64,000 nucleotides of DNA from Cepaea nemoralis (lineage: Eukaryota > Mollusca > Gastropoda > Stylommatophora > Helicidae), in the NCBI GenBank assembly GCA_014155875.1, contig JACEFZ010011419.1, positions 1-64,000 on the forward strand, written 5' to 3'. The notes beneath the pieces are model-generated. The model did no database searches, had not been told where the DNA came from, and saw only the letters and a program-made list of their open reading frames with translations. The first letter of the stretch is position 1, and the number at the start of each line of letters is the position of its first letter. This document shows, piece by piece, positions 59,026-64,000 of this stretch. The position numbers were made by a program, and so were the translations under genes.

Positions 59026-59094
59026 CTCCTTATTATAAATACTTAATATTACTTATTTATCGTATTCTTTTGTTGAGTACTTCATACTGGCTAT

Positions 59095-59790
59095 TTACTA
59101 ATTTACACTGGTTGTCTGTTACTCAGCGCAAACTGGTCAACGTTTCACAAAGGCCGGCCACTACTTCACACACGTTTGTATGTTACTCCACACAAGCTGG
59201 TCAATATTTCACAAAGACTGGTCACTATTTCACATAAGTTGGTATGTTACTCCACACAAACTGGTCAATGTTTCACAAAGACTGGTCACTACTTCACATA
59301 AGTTGGTATGTTACTCCACACAAACTGGTCAATGTTTCACAAAGACTGGTCACTACTTCACATAGTTGGTATGTTACTCCACACAAACTGGTCAATGTTT
59401 CACAAAGGCTGGTCACTACTTCACATAAGTTGGTATGTTACTCCACACAAACTGGTCAATGTTTCACAAAGACTGGTCACTACTTCACATAAGTTGGTAT
59501 GTTACTCCACACAAACTGGTCAATGTTTCACAAAGACTGGTCACTACTTCACATAAGTTGGTATGTTACTCCACACAAACTGGTCAATGTTTCACAAAGA
59601 CTGGTCACTACTTCACATAAGTTGGTATGTTACTCCACACAAACTGGTCAATATTTCACAAAGACTGGTCACTACTTCACATAAGTTGGTATGTTACTCC
59701 ACACAAACTGGTCAATGTTTCACAAAGACTGGTCACTACTTCACACTGGTTGTCATTACCCCGCAATGGTTGTTAACAACTCCGCGTGTA
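59095..59790. repeat. 64-bp minisatellite, duplicated-unit counterpart of 38110-40330
   Basis: About 11 units (ctggtcaatgtttcacaaag, ctggtcactacttcacataa), more homogeneous than the 63-bp array and one base longer, with the LINE insertion absent. Same right boundary (actccgcgtgtatt). Confidence 0.93.
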
Positions 59791-59794
59791 TTCT

Positions 59795-61090
59795 AACAAC
59801 ATCGCATGTGACGTTTACTACTAATTTACACTCGTTACACTGTCTCATTAGCATGCCATTTACATCGCATTTAGTAAAACAACCCTGTCTTTGCTAGTTC
59901 CAGCATAACATCACCCAGAAATATAAGCCTTTCGTCTGTGTCGCCATTAGTGTGTACTTAATTTGTAATCGGTTGATTTAGTAGCAGACGTGTTACGTCC
60001 TCGGTGACCCAGGTTTCATGATGATTGAAGCTGTCATATATCTCTGCCTGACATTTAATTAAGTAAAAGCACAGATGAAATCAACAGCATTTGTTTTAAA
60101 GTCAAAACCCATAGACATTATATTGCACGATTCCTTGCCTGATATGCTTCGTTGTATCTTGTCATCTGCATACTGTAGAGTGATATATCATATAAAGTGA
60201 ATAAATGAATAATATATGATGCGTATTTTTCCTAGAGATGTTATCGTGTATTCGTTTTAGAGCAGTGTTTCCCAACGAGGGGCCCACGCCCCACAGTTTG
60301 GCAATTTGACTGTTATGGGGGACAATTCGAAAATGGAAGAAATCGGCTGAATATAACAAAACGGGGAGACTTGAGACTGAAGTTAACTAAATTGGAACCT
60401 GACATAAGATCTCTTTGCAGCAAGCATCAAGCGCAAGGATCTCACTAAATTTAAATAATAAATAATTACTAATAATTAAAATAATATAGAAACATCTTTC
60501 ATTAAAATTATTTTGTACTTGAATTTAAGTTCTCCATTATATGTTTTGAAAATTTACTTACTGTGTTTGCTCAATAATTACCTAGTGATTTCTTCCTAAA
60601 ACCTATCATTCAAGTTTGTTTAGTGAACATTTCAATTTTTGAATATTAAAAATAATGTATTGTTGAAGGGGGGGCATGGGGCGGGGGAAAGGGGCAATAT
60701 GAATTTTAGAAAGGCTTAAGTGGGGCATGGCACAAAAAAGGTTGGGAAACACTGTTTTAGAGTCTATGCGACGGGGTGATCATTAATTCCTCTCGCAGGC
60801 TTTCCTTGCCAACATCACTGAGTGAATTAACAACTGAACACAAAAGAAAACAAATGTTCTATACACCAAGAGACTAATAGCACCAGGTACACAATTGGTA
60901 TGGTTATCGCGATAATAGCCACGGAATCAACAGCTTGAATTTTATCTGGAGTTTTTATCAGACAAGGGGGCTTCAAATTAAGACCTTTAAATTGAGTTTA
61001 ACATTGCAATGACTATGAAACATATCAACATTGTTGTCAAGGATAGCAAATGTGTTAAACAGGTGACATCCTAGTGCAGACAAACACGGT
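59795..61090. repeat. locus-duplication block 2, copy 2 (non-coding, with hAT MITE)
   Basis: Colinear with 40330-41009; carries the MITE at 60263-60754. An old Penelope 3'-repeat scrap is at 60120-60185 (minus). No gene. Confidence 0.85.
60263..60754. mobile_element. hAT-type MITE, 492 bp, with 8-bp target duplication
   Basis: Inverted ends cagtgtttcccaac and gttgggaaacactg, flanked by ttttagag at 60255-60262 and 60755-60762. The uninterrupted site is preserved in the paralogous block near 40753. No coding sequence; the interior is AT-rich with a G run near 60670. Confidence 0.97.
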
Positions 61091-63232
61091 GACGTAATAA
61101 GGACAGTTTAAAGATTGCCACCCCACTTTTGAAATGCACCAAAGACGAGTCGCCTTCTGTTATCCGTTGTTTGATCAGCGAAGAGGTGCAATCTATAGAA
61201 ATTCATCGTCCAATGAAGATCCAGTATGTTGATGCAATCCTGTCAGTCCAGCAAGTGTATGAGTGGAGTAGGAAGGTCCAGAATGTTGATGCAATCCTGT
61301 CAGTCCAGCAAGTGTATGAGTGGAGTAGGAAGGTCCAGTATGTTGATGCATGCCTGTCAGTCCAGCAAGTGTATGAGTGGAGTAGGAAGGTCCCGTATGT
61401 TGATGCATGCCTGTCAGTCCAGCAAGTGTATGAGTGGAGTAGGAAGGTCCGTATGGTGATGCATCCTGTCAGTCCAGCAAGTGTATGAGTGGAGTAGGAA
61501 GATCCCGTATGTTGATGCATGCCTGTCAGTCCAGCAAGTGTATGAGTGGAGTAGGAAGATCCAGTATGTTGATGCATGCCTGTCAGTCCAGCAAGTGTAT
61601 GAGTGGAGTAGGAAGATCCAGTATGGTGATGCATGCCTGTCAGTCCAGCAAGTGTATGAGTGGAGTAGGAAGGTCCAGTATGTTGATGCAATCCTGTCAG
61701 TCCAGCAAGTGTATGAGTGGAGTAGGAAGGTCCCGTATGTTGATGCATGCCTGTCAGTCCAGCAAGTGTATGAGTGGAGTAGGAAGGTCCCGTATGTTGA
61801 TGCAATCCTGTCAGTCCAGCAAGTGTATGAGTGGAGTAGGAAGATCCCGTATGTTGATGCATGCCTGTCAGTCCAGCAAGTGTATGAGTGGAGTAGGAAG
61901 ATCCAGTATGTTGATGCATGCCTGTCAGTCCAGCAAGTGTATGAGTGGAGTAGGAAGATCCAGTATGGTGATGCATGCCTGTCAGTCCAGCAAGTGTATG
62001 AGTGGAGTAGGAAGATCCAGTATGTTGATGCATGCCTGTCAGTCCAGCAAGTGTATGAGTGGAGTAGGAAGATCCAGTATGTTGATGCATGCCTGTCAGT
62101 CCAGCAAGTGTATGAGTGGAGTAGGAAGATCCAGTATGTTGATGCATGCCTGTCAGTCCAGCAAGTGTATGAGTTGAGTAGGAAGGTCCAGTATGTTGAT
62201 GCATGCCTGTCAGTCCAGCAAGTGTATGAGTGGAGTAGGAAGATCCAGTATGTTGATGCATGCCTGTCAGTCCAGCAAGTGTATGAGTGGAGTAGGAAGG
62301 TCCAGTATGTTGATGCATGCCTGTCAGTCCAGCAAGTGTATGAGTGGAGTAGGAAGATCCAGTATGTTGATGCATGCCTGTCAGTCCAGCAAGTGTATGA
62401 GTGGAGTAGGAAGATCCAGTATGTTGATGCATGCCTGTCAGTCCAGCAAGTGTATGAGTGGAGTAGGAAGATCCAGTATGTTGATGCATGCCTGTCAGTC
62501 CAGCAAGTGTATGAGTGGAGTAGGAAGATCCAGTATGTTGATGCATGCCTGTCAGTCCAGCAAGTGTATGAGTGGAGTAGGAAGATCCAGTATGTTGATG
62601 CATGCCTGTCAGTCCAGCAAGTGTATGAGTGGAGTAGGAAGATCCAGTATGTTGATGCATGCCCGTCAGTCCAGCAAGTGTATGAGTGGAGTAGGAAGGT
62701 CCAGTATGTTGATGCATGCCTGTCAGTCCAGCAAGTGTATGAGTGGAGTAGGAAGTTCCCGTATGTTGATGCATGCCTGTCAGTCCACCAAGTGTATGAG
62801 TGGAGTAGGAAGATCCAGTATGTTGATGCATGCCTGTCAGTCCAGCAAGTGTATGAGTGGAGTAGGAAGTTTCAAAACGGTGTGACTTCTGTGACAGACT
62901 GTTCGCTATTCAGCACCCCCCATCATCCATGATGTGCTACGGTACCGCAACGTGTCTGCAAGGAGGTGGGTGGCACGTCATAATACTCCAACATTAAAAC
63001 AAAGACACATTGATGCTTGTCAAGAACTAGCCATAAGTAACTTCTATTTAGTCGGACAACTCAAAGAGTCATTGGGAGGAAAGAATTGTGGATTCGATAA
63101 TGAGGTACAGTAGGTGGTGCATGAGTGGTTTCACATACGGCCAAGAGAATGTTTGTCTAAAGGAATTCAAGTACTTTATCTGCGCTGCAGGACTTGAATT
63201 CAACGCATTGATGACTACATCGAAAAATGATT
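61090..63232 (+). pseudogene. mariner/SETMAR-like transposase with expanded HTH segment, copy 3
   Basis: N-terminus as KCTKDESPSVIRCLISEEVQ, SIEIHRPMK, then about 29 tandem copies of 19 codons, then FQNGVTSVTDCSLFSTPHHP, a short gap, and the C-terminus (LKESLGGKNCGFDNEVQ, VHEWFHIRPREF, DDYIEK). The middle, with the DD34D catalytic triad, is missing. Family relationship rests on the HTH_48-like RMK.YGDACLS..VYEW pattern and the EV..VHEWF...P.EF C-terminus. Confidence 0.85.
61218..62870. repeat. 57-bp minisatellite derived from transposase codons
   Basis: About 29 units encoding IQYVDACLSVQQVYEWSRK with I/V, Q/P, C/I and V/G variants. The frame is open for 483 codons after a 2-bp loss near 61465. 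The minus strand is also open for over 540 codons (MHQHTGSSYSTHTLAGLTG repeated). Unit-type order IPY, IQY, IQY-G recurs at 61500 and 61850, a higher-order repeat. Confidence 0.97.
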
Positions 63233-63286
63233 CATGTATTCTTACATTTTCAGAATATATTCACTCCTCCCCCACACCCCTTCACA

Positions 63287-63352
<66 letters not shown>
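63287..63352. repeat. (CA)n microsatellite
   Basis: About 60 bp of CA. Confidence 0.97.
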
Positions 63353-63353
<1 letters not shown>

Positions 63354-63409
63354 TTAAGGTTAAGGTTTTCATTTGAATCCTCCTCGCAAATTCTGTTTAG
63401 TGTTGCAGC

Positions 63410-63745
63410 CAACTAATAAACCAATGTGCCAATTAACCAACCTACCAGTCAAATAATAAACTAACAAAGCAACTAACTAACCATTCTACCAAGCAACCGA
63501 CTAACCAACATACCAACCGACGAACTAACTAACTGACCAACCAAACAACCAGCAACCAACTAACTAACTTAACAGCCCAACAATCAATGATCTAGCCAAC
63601 CAACTAAACAACCTACTAACCAACGTTTAACCAGTGAACTAACCAACAAACCAACGAAACAACAAACCACCCAATCAAGCAACCAACCAACAAACAAAAA
63701 TACACACACCCAAACAATCAGCCAACTATCCAATCAACAAACTGA
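63410..63745. repeat. ACCA-rich tract, copy 3
   Basis: Colinear in word order with 41890-42235 (for example aacttaac.gcccaacaatc, ccagtgaactaaccaac). Confidence 0.88.
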
Positions 63746-64000
63746 TGCTGTGCAACCTATGTGATGCATTACAACCGCAGTTGTGTTAAAAGTACCAGTA
63801 TGTACTCGAATCTTAAACATAATATGTTGTCACACAATTCAGCCATAACACAGCAATCAAACACCGCTAATTATGACGTTGGACACACGAATCAACACCC
63901 AACATGAAGTGACTGCTTCTAGTATGCCAAACAGATGCTTATGCCAGTGCTAATATCAAAACTAACCGAGGTTATCATTGATTGCTATGCATCATTTGGG
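63745..64000. repeat. locus-duplication block, copy 3 (cut by the window end)
   Basis: Same start (gatgctgtgcaaccta) and word order as 42237-42490. Continues beyond the window. Confidence 0.85.

Noticed and set aside
61203..62831. 542-codon minus-strand ORF with MHQHTGSSYSTHTLAGLTG repeats
   Set aside because: Antisense of the transposase-derived 57-bp minisatellite; open only because 57 is divisible by three.

Overview
The window looks like repeat-dense, AT-leaning nuclear DNA from a metazoan. The only recognisable host genes are three near-identical, intronless class A 7TM receptors, at 1189-2172, 23944-24936 and 49151-50145. Their style (single exon, tandem copies, ERC in place of DRY, an NSxxN..YY motif in TM7) fits the lineage-specific chemosensory-type receptor expansions of molluscs. 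Together with the transposon set (Penelope-like elements, several LINE clades, tRNA-derived SINEs, hAT and mariner), a gastropod, perhaps a heterobranch, is the likeliest source. That is inference; no sequence here proves the species. There is no bacterial, viral or CRISPR signature.

Layout. The receptors mark a locus that has been duplicated in tandem with a period of about 22-28 kb. Each receptor is preceded, to within about 25 bp of its ATG, by a degenerate 15-bp minisatellite. Copies 1 and 2 also share a LINE 3' tail upstream. Downstream of the receptors, units share an ACCA-rich tract followed by a conserved non-coding block (13000-14440, 41890-42775, 63410-64000). The last two units also share a 63/64-bp minisatellite (38.1-40.3 kb, 59.1-59.8 kb), a 0.7-kb non-coding block and a gutted mariner-type transposon. 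Receptors 1 and 2 are intact; receptor 3 carries two single-base insertions before TM3 and reads as a pseudogene.

Between the receptors nearly everything is repeat. 2.8-6.3 kb is a 55/61-bp satellite; 7.7-8.3 kb and 10.65-11.9 kb are two unrelated 38-bp minisatellites. 15.2-20.4 kb is a head-to-head pair of Penelope-like elements that behaves as one insertion, with a 12-bp target duplication inside a LINE endonuclease. 25.3-31.9 kb and 44.6-47.3 kb are nested LINE, SINE, hAT and mariner debris. 54.5-57.0 kb is a Helitron-like shell filled with polypyrimidine and tetranucleotide repeats. 61.2-62.9 kb is a 57-bp minisatellite made from the codons of a transposase DNA-binding domain.

The most distinctive items are: the Penelope composite with a hammerhead-like ribozyme motif in each terminal repeat; the 57-bp transposase-codon minisatellite, open in frame on both strands; a 75-bp almost perfect hairpin at 41 kb; a hAT MITE with an 8-bp duplication whose empty site survives in the neighbouring duplicated unit; and the minisatellite sitting just upstream of each receptor ATG. 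I see no wholly new multi-gene system. The receptor genes are the only functional cargo I can support; the rest is mobile-element biology.
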